Shown here: piece after piece, positions 48,889 through 58,142 of the stretch | How positions within the stretch are numbered: position 1 is the first letter of the stretch | How the letters are laid out: the number at the start of each line of letters is the position of its first letter | Source of the DNA: Pseudomonadota bacterium | Lineage (GTDB): Bacteria; Pseudomonadota; Gammaproteobacteria; Pseudomonadales; Pseudohongiellaceae | Assembly (NCBI GenBank): GCA_027623555.1 | Contig: JAQBSZ010000005.1 | Location: 98,250 to 162,249 of the forward strand | DNA length: 64,000 bases | Direction of reading: 5' to 3' | Program-made: the position numbers and the translations under genes | Notes under the pieces: generated by a model | Databases searched by the model: none | What the model was told of the DNA's origin: nothing | Seen by the model: the letters and a program-made list of their open reading frames with translations, nothing else

Positions 48889-49987
48889 CTAGAGCCCCAT
48901 TTTTAGACTGGCTTCGATAAACTTGTCCAGATCGCCATTCAGCACGGCGCCGGTATTAGAAACTTCTACATTGGTTCGCAAATCCTTGATGCGCGACGCA
49001 TCGAGTACATAGGATCTTATCTGACTCCCCCAACCAATGTCGGCCTTGGCTTCCTCGATCGATTGCATCTCTTGCTTGCGCTTCAACTCTTCCAATTCAT
49101 AGAGCTTTGCCTTCAACTGCTTGATGGCCATATCCTTGTTTTTATGCTGTGAGCGTTGATTCTGACACTGCACAACAATTCCGCTCGGTTCATGGGTCAA
49201 CCGCACCGCCGAGTCGGTCTTGTTCACATGCTGCCCACCAGCGCCGCTGGCGCGGTAAGTATCTATGCGCACCTTCGACATATCCAGGTCAACCTTGATA
49301 TCGTCAGCAATTTCCGGCGCGACAAATACCGAGGCAAAGGACGTATGCCGGCGATTGCCAGAATCAAATGGAGACTTGCGCACCAGACGATGCACACCGG
49401 TTTCCGTTCGCAGCCAGCCGAACGCAAATTCTCCGGCAAAATGAATAGTAGCACTCTTGATCCCGGCGACGTCGCCACCGGAGACTTCCACCAGCTCGGT
49501 GGCAAATCCCTTGGCCTCACCCCAGCGCAGGTACATGCGCAGCAACATTTCTGCCCAATCCTGTGCTTCTGTGCCTCCAGAACCTGCTTGCACATCCAGA
49601 TAGGCGTTCGATGCATCCATACTGCCTGAGAACATGCGGCGAAACTCAAGGGATGCCAGCTGTTGCTGTAGTGCAGCGAGGTCTTTGTTGGCCGCTTCAA
49701 ACAGGTCGAGATCAGATTCCTCCTGGGCAAGATTGAGGAGTTCTTCAACTTCCCTGATACCCGTATACATCTTGTCCATGGTGTGAACAACGGCTTCCAG
49801 GTCTGACCTTTCCCTGCCCAGGGCTTGTGCATACTCGGGCTTTTCCCATACCGAGGCGTCACCCAGCTCCATCTCCACCTCAGTCAGGCGTTCCTGTTTC
49901 AGTTCGTAGTCAAAGGTACCCCCTGAGACTATCAGTTCGGTTACTTAGCTCCTTTATCCTGGCCAGTTGGCTATTGATCTCCAGCAT
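48889..49987 (-). CDS. prfB: Peptide chain release factor 2, read through a +1 programmed frameshift
   Basis: Recognises UAA and UGA stop codons. Translation starts at the ATG 49985-49987, runs 25 codons to an in-frame TGA (49910-49912), and must shift +1 to give the 365-aa product, the same length as E. coli RF2. Downstream are the SPF codon-recognition tripeptide ([12 protein letters not shown]) and the GGQ peptidyl-hydrolysis motif ([16 protein letters not shown]). Without the shift only a 25-residue peptide is made. First gene of the prfB–lysS–ung unit. Confidence 0.97.
49910..49924 (-). promoter_or_regulatory. prfB autoregulatory frameshift site
   Basis: Minus strand AGG-GGG-TAC-CTT-TGA-C: an internal Shine-Dalgarno-like AGGGGG, the slippery CTT and the TGA stop followed by C. 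When RF2 is scarce the ribosome slips from CTT to TTT and continues in the +1 frame. This is the classical arrangement. Confidence 0.93.
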
Positions 49988-50144
49988 CTTGCCTAATCCT
50001 GCAACGTCAACGCGAAAACGCGCATTTTACCCCAACGGTCAGTGGAATCCACCGCCGTGACTGTTAACGGGAATTGACGTGTAGTACGCTGACGCCGCAG
50101 CAAACTGGTCACGAAATCCGCACCTGCTCCCTAGTTTTCTAACC

Positions 50145-52178
50145 GTGAAAATCAAGAACGCTTCTCTGCGCTGGCTCGAATCTGATCTGCCCTTCAACAG
50201 GCAGTTTTCAGATGTGTACTACTCTCAGGGCGATGAACGCGGCGAGAGCCGTCATGTTTTTCTGGAAGCGAATGATTTAAGCCAGCGCTGGCAGCAGGCC
50301 GCGGGAAAACCCGGCGCATTTACCATCGCCGAGATCGGGTTTGGTAGCGCTCTGAACTTTCTGCAGACCTGGCAACTCTGGAAGCAATGCCCGCACAAGC
50401 CCGCGAGTCTGCACTATCTTGGATTTGAAAAATATCCCCTCGCGCGCCGCGATCTGGAAAAGATGCAACGGCGCTGGCCAGAACTGGCCGAGCTGGGCCA
50501 CCGCTTGCAATCGCTCTATTTCGATCACAGCAGTGGCTGCCACCGGCTCCTGTTGGAGGACGATGTGCAACTGGATCTGGTCTTCGGTGATGCCAGGTCG
50601 GCACTGGAGAATGTACCCAACAACCCCTGCCGGGTTGCTGCCTGGTACCTGGACGGTTTTAGTCCAGGACTGAATCCGGAGTTATGGCAGACCAGGCTGT
50701 TCACCCGCATGGCCGAACTGAGTGAACCCGGTGCCACCGTATCAACTTACAGTGCCGCGGGAAAGGTGCGCAGACGGCTGCAAGAGGCGGGCTTCCAGGT
50801 TGAGAAACGCCCGGGTTTCGGTCGCAAGCGGCATATGTTGGTGGGTCGAAAATGCGCATCGACCGAGCTTGCCAGCAAGGTCCAGCCACAGAGCCAGGAT
50901 CCGCTTGCGCCGGCTCCAGGCATTACCGAAAAACCAGGTTCCTGGTTCACCTACCCTGTCAAGCTTGCGCCGCGTCGCGACGCCGTAATTATCGGCGCCG
51001 GACTCGCTGGAGCGAGCCTGGCATTTAGTCTCGCCAGGCGCGGCTGGCAAGTCACGGTTATTGACAGCTCCGACTCTGTGGCCGCCGGTGCATCGGGTAA
51101 CTCCCAGCTCGCCCTGCGCTGCCGCCTGTTTCAAAACGAGTCGCCGGCAAGCCGATTCTTTCTGCAAGCCTATTTGTTCGCCAGGACCCAGTTTGAACAA
51201 CTCTCAAAGGCAGGCACCCTGGATTTTCAACCCAGCGCTGTTATGCAACTGCACAACGCCATGCACAAGCAACAGGGCATAGATCCTTTCAACTTACAGC
51301 GTCTCTATGCCGAACAGGTGGTGACAACCCTCACTCAACTGCAAGCTTCAGCGACCGCTGGAGTCCAACTGAGTGATGCCGCCTGTCATTTCCCTCTGGG
51401 TGGCTGGCTCGATGCAAAGTCACTGTGTCTTGCCTATCTCACGCACCCGAATATCCAATTGCAACTGCAGCAGCGGGTTGGCGCGCTCCAGTGGAGCGGG
51501 TTCAACTGGCTGGTAAAAGATCAGGACGGGCAGCATCTTGGGGCAGCAGAAGTTATCGCCCTCGCCAATGGCTATGGCGCCGTCGATCTCGCCCAGGCCG
51601 CCTGGCTACCCTTGCTGGCCGTCCGCGGTCAGACCTCGAGGCTCGCAGCGAGCGAGTCGAGCCGCTCGCTGAACACGGTAGTATGCGGCGAGCGCACTGT
51701 GTTTCCCGAGCACGATGGCTACCACACGCTGGCAGCCAGTTACCATCGCGAGGAGCTGGCTCTGGATGTCCGCGATCCGGACAATCAGCACAACCTGCTA
51801 ACAGCCAGGACTTGTTTTAACGACCCTGCCTACCTGGGAGAAATCGTCGCTAGCGGGCGGGTATCTCTGCGCTGCAATACTCCGGATTTCCTGCCAGTGG
51901 TGGGGATGCTGCCGAACGCCGCCGCCATGCACACGCAATTCGCAGGATTCGCCCGCAATGCCAGGGCTGAGGTAGGCAAGCCCGGCTGCTATTATCCTGG
52001 CCTGTATATTTCTGCGGCCCACGGTTCAAACGGATTGGCCAGTTGTCCACTGAGCAGCGAATATCTGGCCAGCCTCATCGACAATGAAGTTCCCCCGCTT
52101 GATCAGAAGATCATGAACGAACTCAATCCGGCACGCTTCCTGATTCGGGCACTCAAGATACAGCGCCAGGCTTGCTAG
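50145..52178 (+). CDS. mnmC: tRNA 5-methylaminomethyl-2-thiouridine biosynthesis bifunctional protein MnmC
   Basis: 677 aa, two enzymes in one chain, finishing mnm5s2U34 in tRNAs. Residues 1-245 are the SAM methyltransferase (MnmC2; AEIGFGSALNFLQTW, LVFGDAR, WYLDGFSPGLNPELW). Residues about 275-650 are the FAD oxidoreductase (MnmC1; GAGLAGASLAFSLARRG, AAGASGNSQ). The start is a GTG at 50145, as no ATG precedes the conserved WLESDLPFN. Its end overlaps the convergent aminopeptidase by 4 bp. Confidence 0.95.
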   Translation: MKIKNASLRWLESDLPFNRQFSDVYYSQGDERGESRHVFLEANDLSQRWQQAAGKPGAFTIAEIGFGSALNFLQTWQLWKQCPHKPASLHYLGFEKYPLARRDLEKMQRRWPELAELGHRLQSLYFDHSSGCHRLLLEDDVQLDLVFGDARSALENVPNNPCRVAAWYLDGFSPGLNPELWQTRLFTRMAELSEPGATVSTYSAAGKVRRRLQEAGFQVEKRPGFGRKRHMLVGRKCASTELASKVQPQSQDPLAPAPGITEKPGSWFTYPVKLAPRRDAVIIGAGLAGASLAFSLARRGWQVTVIDSSDSVAAGASGNSQLALRCRLFQNESPASRFFLQAYLFARTQFEQLSKAGTLDFQPSAVMQLHNAMHKQQGIDPFNLQRLYAEQVVTTLTQLQASATAGVQLSDAACHFPLGGWLDAKSLCLAYLTHPNIQLQLQQRVGALQWSGFNWLVKDQDGQHLGAAEVIALANGYGAVDLAQAAWLPLLAVRGQTSRLAASESSRSLNTVVCGERTVFPEHDGYHTLAASYHREELALDVRDPDNQHNLLTARTCFNDPAYLGEIVASGRVSLRCNTPDFLPVVGMLPNAAAMHTQFAGFARNARAEVGKPGCYYPGLYISAAHGSNGLASCPLSSEYLASLIDNEVPPLDQKIMNELNPARFLIRALKIQRQAC

Positions 52179-53470
52179 CGATTGAAATAGGCGTTGACTA
52201 CTTGGTAAGTAGACTCCACGTCTTCGATTCCAGCGAGTTCTCTGATGGAATGCATGCCGAAACTGGCGATGCCGATGTCAACCGTAGTGATACCCATTGC
52301 AGTCGCCGTAAGCGGACCGATGGTGCTGCCACAGGCCATATCGCTGCGCATGACAAATTGCTGGTAGGGAATGGAGAGTTTGTTGCAGATCGATTTGAAT
52401 AAGGCAATCGACTGACTGTTGCTGGCATAACGCTGGTTAGCATTAACCTTAATCACTGGCCCGGCGTTTAACAGCGGCTGATGATTGTCATCGTGCTTCT
52501 CGGAAAAATTCGGATGCACACCATGGGCATTATCTATCGACAAGAACAGTGACTGGTGAGTCGCCCGCTCGAAGCTGTCTGCTTCGCTGTGGAAATTGCT
52601 CAGCCAGCGGTCCACCACCGACTTGAGGAACGGTCCCTGCGCCCCTGCTGTGGAAGCACTGCCGACCTCTTCATGATCGTTGCACACCAGTGCACTGGCC
52701 TGCTTTGGGTTGCTGGCGATAAGCGCTCGACAGGCGAGAAAGCAACTCAGGAGGTTATCCAGTCTGGCCGAGGCGACAAATTGCTCACGCAAACCGACGA
52801 GTTGCGGGGCTTGCGTATCGTAAAGCAGCAATTCGTGGGAAAGTACTTGCCAGGCTGCATTACTCTTCAGATTTTTTCCCATCTGCTCCTGCAGGGTCGC
52901 GAGCAGTAATTCGTCCAGGCTGAAGCGCTCCTCCTTATCTAACTGCAAGACGAGGGGAACCAGTTCTTTCTGTGCGTTGATGTTACGGCCTTTATTCACT
53001 TCGCGATCCAGATGTATCGCCAGACTTGGCACAAAGGCAACCGGTTTCTTCAGATCAATCAGTGCACTACCAAGTTCACCTTTGCGGGTGGAGAAATGCA
53101 CCCTGCCAGCTATCGAAAGGTCGCGATCGAACCAGGGATTGAGCAGGGCACCGCCGCAGACCTCGGCTCCGAGTTGCAGATATCCCAGTTTCGCGATCTC
53201 CGGATTGGGCTTGATCTTCAAACAGGGGCTGTCGGTATGCGCCCCCGCCAGCCGTATCCCGCTGGATAACAATTCTTGCGTGCCGGTATTAAAGGCGATC
53301 AGGGCAGACTCATTCCGCACCACGTAATAACGGGCAGACTTCTTCAGTTTCCAGTGGCCAGCCTCATCCAGGCGTTGATAACCCGACTCGTCCAGCATCC
53401 TGGCCATGTTGGTGACAGCATGAAAGGGCGTTGGGGAGTGCTGCAGAAAAAGCAGTAGCTCTGCACTCAT
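52175..53470 (-). CDS. apeB: M18 family aminopeptidase (ApeB-like)
   Basis: Cytosolic dinuclear-metal aminopeptidase, 431 aa. Metal and catalytic residues lie in GAHTDSPCLKIKP, ARLDNLLSC, NDHEEVGS and the C-terminal GMHSIREL. I choose the ATG at 53470 because SAELLLFLQHSPTPFHA aligns with the family N-terminus; an upstream in-frame ATG at 53512 would add 14 residues. No Shine-Dalgarno sequence is free at either start: the G-run before 53470 lies in the stem of a hairpin (53471-53490). Confidence 0.93.
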   Translation of the reverse strand: MSAELLLFLQHSPTPFHAVTNMARMLDESGYQRLDEAGHWKLKKSARYYVVRNESALIAFNTGTQELLSSGIRLAGAHTDSPCLKIKPNPEIAKLGYLQLGAEVCGGALLNPWFDRDLSIAGRVHFSTRKGELGSALIDLKKPVAFVPSLAIHLDREVNKGRNINAQKELVPLVLQLDKEERFSLDELLLATLQEQMGKNLKSNAAWQVLSHELLLYDTQAPQLVGLREQFVASARLDNLLSCFLACRALIASNPKQASALVCNDHEEVGSASTAGAQGPFLKSVVDRWLSNFHSEADSFERATHQSLFLSIDNAHGVHPNFSEKHDDNHQPLLNAGPVIKVNANQRYASNSQSIALFKSICNKLSIPYQQFVMRSDMACGSTIGPLTATAMGITTVDIGIASFGMHSIRELAGIEDVESTYQVVNAYFNR

Positions 53471-53495
53471 CCCCGACCGTTCAGTCGGGGTTTTT
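53471..53495. terminator. 7-bp hairpin with T-run abutting the apeB start
   Basis: Plus strand CCCCGAC-CGTTCA-GTCGGGG-TTTTT is a textbook intrinsic terminator, but no plus-strand gene needs one here except antisense or read-through transcripts from mnmC. On the minus strand the same stem ends directly at the apeB ATG, so it could instead hide the ribosome-binding site or terminate nothing. Orientation of function is undecided. Confidence 0.5.
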
Positions 53496-53555
53496 GGATT
53501 GGGTCTTGCCATTGCTGCTGGTAGTCTTACTTTGTGCGCGATTCCTCTACAGCAA

Positions 53556-54257
53556 TTACCTTACTTCCAACAACTCAACCTCAAAAATGAGCGCCGAGTT
53601 TGGTGGAATAGCAGGCGTTGGAGAAGCTTCTCCATAGGCCATATTGGGTGGGATGAACAGGCGCCATTTATCACCTACTTTCATTAACTGCAGTGCTTCG
53701 GTCCAGCCGGCGATTACCTGTGAAACACCAAAGCTGGCAGGCTGGCCGCGATCCACTGACGAGTCGAACACGCTGCCATCCAGCAGGGTTCCGTGGTAAT
53801 GGGCTAACACCGTATTGGTCGTGGTTGGAGAGGCACCGCCGTCAGGTCCTGAGGACAGAACCAGGTACTGCAAGCCCGACGCAAGAGAAACCACGCCATT
53901 GTTCTGTGCGTTCTGTGCCAGGAACTCCTGACTTGCCACCAGATTGTCAGCCAGCGCAGATTCCGCGGCATCGGCCTGACGCTGCATATAAGACTGAATC
54001 GCTGCCATCATTTCGGCTGGCTCCAATTTAAGATCGCCACTAAAGGCATCCAGCATGCCAGCAACGAAGGTCTCGACGTTGATTCCTTCGATGAGCTGCT
54101 GGGCGACCAGGTTCTGGCCGATGTTGGCGCCGAGGGAGTAAGCGATGCGGTTGTCTTCACTTTCCAGGTTAATATCGCCCTGGGCAAAGGCTTGCGATAC
54201 AAGCACTATCGACAGGACCGGGAATAGTAATTGGGCAGCGCGATTCAATGTTTTCAT
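53556..54257 (-). CDS. FKBP-type peptidyl-prolyl cis-trans isomerase (Mip/FkpA-like)
   Basis: 233 aa periplasmic folding factor. The signal peptide ends near SQAFAQ (residue 23); a helical N-terminal dimerisation domain (about 35-130, IAYSLGANIGQNL) precedes the FKBP domain (about 135-233) with VLAHYHGTLLDGSVFDSS, VIAGWTEALQLMKVGDKWRLFIP and ending VELLEV. The ATG at 54255-54257 has AAGGA eight bases upstream; the longer frame has no signal-peptide start. Confidence 0.93.
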   Translation of the reverse strand: MKTLNRAAQLLFPVLSIVLVSQAFAQGDINLESEDNRIAYSLGANIGQNLVAQQLIEGINVETFVAGMLDAFSGDLKLEPAEMMAAIQSYMQRQADAAESALADNLVASQEFLAQNAQNNGVVSLASGLQYLVLSSGPDGGASPTTTNTVLAHYHGTLLDGSVFDSSVDRGQPASFGVSQVIAGWTEALQLMKVGDKWRLFIPPNMAYGEASPTPAIPPNSALIFEVELLEVR

Positions 54258-54487
54258 ACCAATTTCCTTCAATTCATTGGACAATCGTCTGCATCGATAA
54301 ATAAACAAAAGCCGTCGTATTTACAGCACAAACAATGAGTTGCGAAGTCTAACTGGGATAAAAACTAATTACCAGCGGACTGAACTATCCGCGAATTCGC
54401 GGCTCTTACTCTGCAACAATCCTGAAGAAATAGACGGCAGATAAACCATAGCCTGTACGTAAACCTTAGTCGAGATTGAAAAGGATT

Positions 54488-54997
54488 ATGCCTAATTGGT
54501 CCAGGATCAACTTGTATCTGTCAATGTTATTCATCGGAGCCTGCTCTCAGCTGTTTACCGTTGCCGTCAATGATCAGGCAGTCTATGACCCAACGGGTAG
54601 ATTAATTCTCTCCGAAGTTGTCGATGCCGATCTTCAAGGCTGTATAAACTTGGCGATGCGGCAGCAAAATGTACAGAGGGAGACTCAAGTCACTGTATTG
54701 TCCTGCGCGAACTCCGAGATTCAGAGTTTGGAGAGAATTGGCCAGCTCACACAATTGAGATTCCTGGATCTGGCCAACAATAAGATAAGTAACCTGACCC
54801 CTCTTGAAGAATTACAATTACTTGGCGGACTGAACTTGAGCAATAACCAGATTAGTAATATTGGACCGCTATTGAACATGCCGAGCCTGTCCACTGTAAG
54901 CCTGATGGGGAATAATGGCATTTCCTGCGCACAATTAAATTTGCTGAAGAATAGACTCGGAGATAACCTGACCCCTCCGGAAAGCTGCAGGAACTAA
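54488..54997 (+). CDS. Small leucine-rich-repeat lipoprotein
   Basis: 169 aa. N-terminal lipoprotein signal with lipobox IGAC near residue 20, then about three internalin-type 22-residue LRRs (LRFLDLANNKISNLTPL, LGGLNLSNNQISNIGPL, LSTVSLMGNNGISC). Cysteines near both ends of the LRR region may pair. I take the ATG at 54488, though its AAGGA is close; a TTG 12 bases upstream is the alternative. Function unknown; such repeats bind proteins. AT-richer than its neighbours. Confidence 0.68.
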   Translation: MPNWSRINLYLSMLFIGACSQLFTVAVNDQAVYDPTGRLILSEVVDADLQGCINLAMRQQNVQRETQVTVLSCANSEIQSLERIGQLTQLRFLDLANNKISNLTPLEELQLLGGLNLSNNQISNIGPLLNMPSLSTVSLMGNNGISCAQLNLLKNRLGDNLTPPESCRN

Positions 54998-55004
54998 GGT
55001 ACCC

Positions 55005-55607
55005 CTAACTCTCGGCGAGTGGGGTGCCACTGTGAAATCTGAAATTTGCATCTTCACTGGTAATCAGTTCGGCCTCTTTCACCGCGAACAAACCCAGTCG
55101 CGGGCCGATATCCTCATGAGAATACTGCTCGGCCAGTGACAGGTAGTCTTGAAAATGTCGCTCCTCGGATCTCAACAGCCCTGTATAGAAGCGCTCCAGC
55201 TCGGCATCCAGTCGCGGTGCAAGTCGGGCAAATCTTTCGCAGGATCGAGCCTCGATGTAGGCACCGACGATAAGCGTATCAACCAACGCCTCCTGATCCG
55301 ATTTACGGATAAGTGACCTTAGTCCAGCGGCGTAACGTGAAGGGCTCAATTTCACATAGGGAATCTGCCGCGCAGCGAGGATCTCTACCACCTGCTGAAA
55401 ATGCAGCAGTTCTTCCCGCGCTAACTGGGACATCTTGCTCAGCAGATCAGGGTTCTCTGTGTATCGATACATCAGGTTCATCGCTGTAGCGGCCGCTTTC
55501 TTCTCGCAGTTCGCATGATCGATCAGCAATCTGGCCTGATTGATAACAGCCAGTTCCAGCCAGGACTCCGGGGTTGCACAGGGAAGGAACTGCTGAATAG
55601 TTTGCAT
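55005..55607 (-). CDS. miaE: tRNA-(ms2io6A)-hydroxylase MiaE
   Basis: Di-iron monooxygenase hydroxylating ms2i6A37 in tRNA. Iron ligands are seen in NCEKKAAATAMNL, AREELLHFQQV, EARSCERFA and SEERHFQDY, a ferritin-like four-helix bundle. 200 aa from the ATG at 55607 (an in-frame GTG at 55631 would add eight residues). MiaE is present only in some bacteria. Convergent with the LRR gene, 5 bp after rmuC ends if the longer start is used. Confidence 0.92.
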   Translation of the reverse strand: MQTIQQFLPCATPESWLELAVINQARLLIDHANCEKKAAATAMNLMYRYTENPDLLSKMSQLAREELLHFQQVVEILAARQIPYVKLSPSRYAAGLRSLIRKSDQEALVDTLIVGAYIEARSCERFARLAPRLDAELERFYTGLLRSEERHFQDYLSLAEQYSHEDIGPRLGLFAVKEAELITSEDANFRFHSGTPLAES

Positions 55608-55636
55608 CGAAGGATTTGTACTGGGAGACACTGGGC

Positions 55637-57025
55637 TTAGTGGCGGGTCTTCTTCTCCAGAACTTCGCCATCTTCCAATTCCGCTGGCGGCGTAAGCGGC
55701 TCGTCTGCGGATTCCATAATCTTACCCAGCATTTCGGACTTGTGCTTCTTGGAAGTCTTGGCTCCGAGTTGCTTGAGGGTCTCAACACGCTTGATCAGGT
55801 TGCCGCGTCCAGATTGCAGCTTGTTGTGGGCCTTATCAAAACTCTTCTTACTGGCATCGATACGCTCCCCGACTTCATCAAGATCCTTAACGAAGGCGAC
55901 AAACTTGTCATAGAGGGCCCCGGCCCGTTCGGCAATCTCGTTGGCATTCTGGCTCTGTTGCACCAGTCGCCATAAATTATGCACAGTCTTCAGTGTCGTC
56001 AGCAGTGTCGTGGGACCGACAAAAATAATGTTGCGCTCGAAGGCATACTGGCTCAGCTCGGGGTCATTCTGCACCGCTATAGAATAGGCAGCCTCAATCG
56101 GCATGAAGAGAAATACATAATCCAGCGAATTTACCCCTACCAGATTCTGATAATCTTTTGCCGACAGGTTTTTTACATGCAGGCGCACCGACTGGATGTG
56201 CTGCTTAAGCTTGTCAGCCTTGTCTGCCTCGTCTTTGCTGGAACAGAAAGCATCCCAGGCTTTCAGCGATACTTTTGAGTCAATTATGATGTCGCGCGAT
56301 TCCGGCAGATGTACAACCACGTCTGGCTGTGACTTCGCTCCATCCGCTGCTTTAAGACTGACCTGCACATCATACTCTCTGCCCTTTACCAGGCCGGACT
56401 TTTCCAGAATCGATTCGAGCACGAATTCTCCCCAACTACCCTGGGTCTTGTTATCGCCCTTCAAGGCATTGGTGAGATTTACCGCCTCTTCGCTGATCCG
56501 GTTGTTCAGTTCCTGCAGGCTCTTGATTTCCCGGGCCAGCGAGAAGCGTTCTTTCGATTCTTTATCGTAGGTCTCTTCAACGCGTTTCTCGAATTGCTGA
56601 ATCTTCTCCTGCAAAGGATTCAGAATGGTCGCCAGGCTTTCCTTACTGGTGGCAGTAAATTTTTTGGCCTTGTCATCAAAGATTTCGTTGGCGATGTTTT
56701 TAAATGCCGTACTGAGTTGCTCTCTGGAGTCGTTCAATAACCTCAGCTTTTCATCGAACTGCTTCCGTTCGAACTCCAGACTGGTTTTGAGCGTGGCATT
56801 TTGCTCCCGATAATCCTGGATGTCAGCCTTCAGGAACTCATTGTCCGAACCTGCTTTCTGCATCGCTTCCCGTAGCCCGTCAGCTTCGGCCTGCTTGGCC
56901 AACAGCCGTTCTTTCACCGCGACCTCGTCGAGCCTGCTCCTCTGCAGTTGGCGTTGCAGCAGAAAAATGCCCGCCAATGCTGCCAATAGCGATATTCCCA
57001 ACACACTGAGCAGAGCAGTATTCAT
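55637..57025 (-). CDS. rmuC: DNA recombination protein RmuC
   Basis: 462 aa. One N-terminal membrane helix (about 5-24), a long coiled coil (about 25-190), then the nuclease-like core GSWGEFVLESILEKSGL, QPDVVVHLPESRDIIIDSKVSL and FVGPTTLLTTLKTV, as in RmuC, which limits inversions at repeats in E. coli. It follows bamC by 19 bp. Confidence 0.92.
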   Translation of the reverse strand: MNTALLSVLGISLLAALAGIFLLQRQLQRSRLDEVAVKERLLAKQAEADGLREAMQKAGSDNEFLKADIQDYREQNATLKTSLEFERKQFDEKLRLLNDSREQLSTAFKNIANEIFDDKAKKFTATSKESLATILNPLQEKIQQFEKRVEETYDKESKERFSLAREIKSLQELNNRISEEAVNLTNALKGDNKTQGSWGEFVLESILEKSGLVKGREYDVQVSLKAADGAKSQPDVVVHLPESRDIIIDSKVSLKAWDAFCSSKDEADKADKLKQHIQSVRLHVKNLSAKDYQNLVGVNSLDYVFLFMPIEAAYSIAVQNDPELSQYAFERNIIFVGPTTLLTTLKTVHNLWRLVQQSQNANEIAERAGALYDKFVAFVKDLDEVGERIDASKKSFDKAHNKLQSGRGNLIKRVETLKQLGAKTSKKHKSEMLGKIMESADEPLTPPAELEDGEVLEKKTRH

Positions 57026-57044
57026 CAGGGTAGGTGGCCTTTAC

Positions 57045-58100
57045 TTAGGTCAGATTGTCGTTAATGACTTGCAGTAGTTCATCATTGAGCTGGCTATCTT
57101 CATCAGATCCTTCCAGCGCTTCGGTGACTACGTTAATCACATTGTTAGATTCCTGCAGGCGGACATTAAACCCTCGTTCCTGTGCGAAATTTTCATCATT
57201 GCCCGCACCGAAAATCCGTCCGATAAAACCCGGCTCGTCATTTTCGTCCACAATACCGGCGAACCTGACATTGAAATAGTTCTGGTCACGGTCGCTGTCC
57301 ACGATGGGAATCTCAGCGGATTCAAGCGCAGTTCGAATCTGCACCCAGGCCCGATTATAATTGATCTTCAATTCCAGCACTTGTTTGCCGTTAACGTCTT
57401 GAACGATATTGGCTTTGGATTCCGACTCGATGCTCCCTGCCAACAGACTTGCCGAAGACGCCTGGTAGATATCGTTCCTGTCCGCCAGGTATTGCGACAC
57501 CGAAGTCAGGATCTGCCGTTCCAAATCGGGTGAGTTGGATGCCTCCGGCCAGTTAAGAATGATTGGAATAGCTTCACTTCGCAGATTTTCCATGTGAATT
57601 ACGTAGATTTCCGAGTAACCGGAATGCAGGCCCGGCTCAATTATTACGCGGTATTTGTGCCGCTTTTCCTGATCGTTGTCTACTTCTACCCAGGCAGTTT
57701 CCATGATGCCACTGCTGGGATTCTCATAGTCGAGAATAACCTGCAGCTCAATCCAGAAATCTCTCACCCGCGGCCAGACCTGTCCCGGTGTTGCGTCCAT
57801 AAGTATCCAACTTCGATCGGCCAGGCTCTGGATAATGACGCCTTCCCTGCGGCGCGTCTCAAGCGGCTTCGGCATTGGGATATCCTCGAAGAATTCGTTG
57901 ACGGCGATAAACTCTTCAGGGATCACATACAGCTGATCCAGCGTAAAACTATCCAGCTCAGCAGGTACCCGCATTTGCGGAACTATCTGCGCTTCGGTGT
58001 AGTCACCGCCACGATCTGGAAACATCCCGGCGTCACCAAACAGGAAACCACAAGCGTTCAGGAAAAGTGCAGGACTCAGAATCAATAATCGTTTAATCAT
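57045..58100 (-). CDS. bamC: Outer membrane protein assembly factor BamC
   Basis: Lipoprotein of the BAM complex, 351 aa. Lipobox LNACG at residue 17, an unstructured region that in E. coli binds BamD (about 25-95), and two helix-grip domains (about 98-200 and 230-350). The gene follows dapA by 42 bp, the conserved dapA–bamC order. Confidence 0.9.
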   Translation of the reverse strand: MIKRLLILSPALFLNACGFLFGDAGMFPDRGGDYTEAQIVPQMRVPAELDSFTLDQLYVIPEEFIAVNEFFEDIPMPKPLETRRREGVIIQSLADRSWILMDATPGQVWPRVRDFWIELQVILDYENPSSGIMETAWVEVDNDQEKRHKYRVIIEPGLHSGYSEIYVIHMENLRSEAIPIILNWPEASNSPDLERQILTSVSQYLADRNDIYQASSASLLAGSIESESKANIVQDVNGKQVLELKINYNRAWVQIRTALESAEIPIVDSDRDQNYFNVRFAGIVDENDEPGFIGRIFGAGNDENFAQERGFNVRLQESNNVINVVTEALEGSDEDSQLNDELLQVINDNLT

Positions 58101-58142
58101 TTAACAAGTACATCCGGTTATTTGCTCACTGGCATCGAACTT

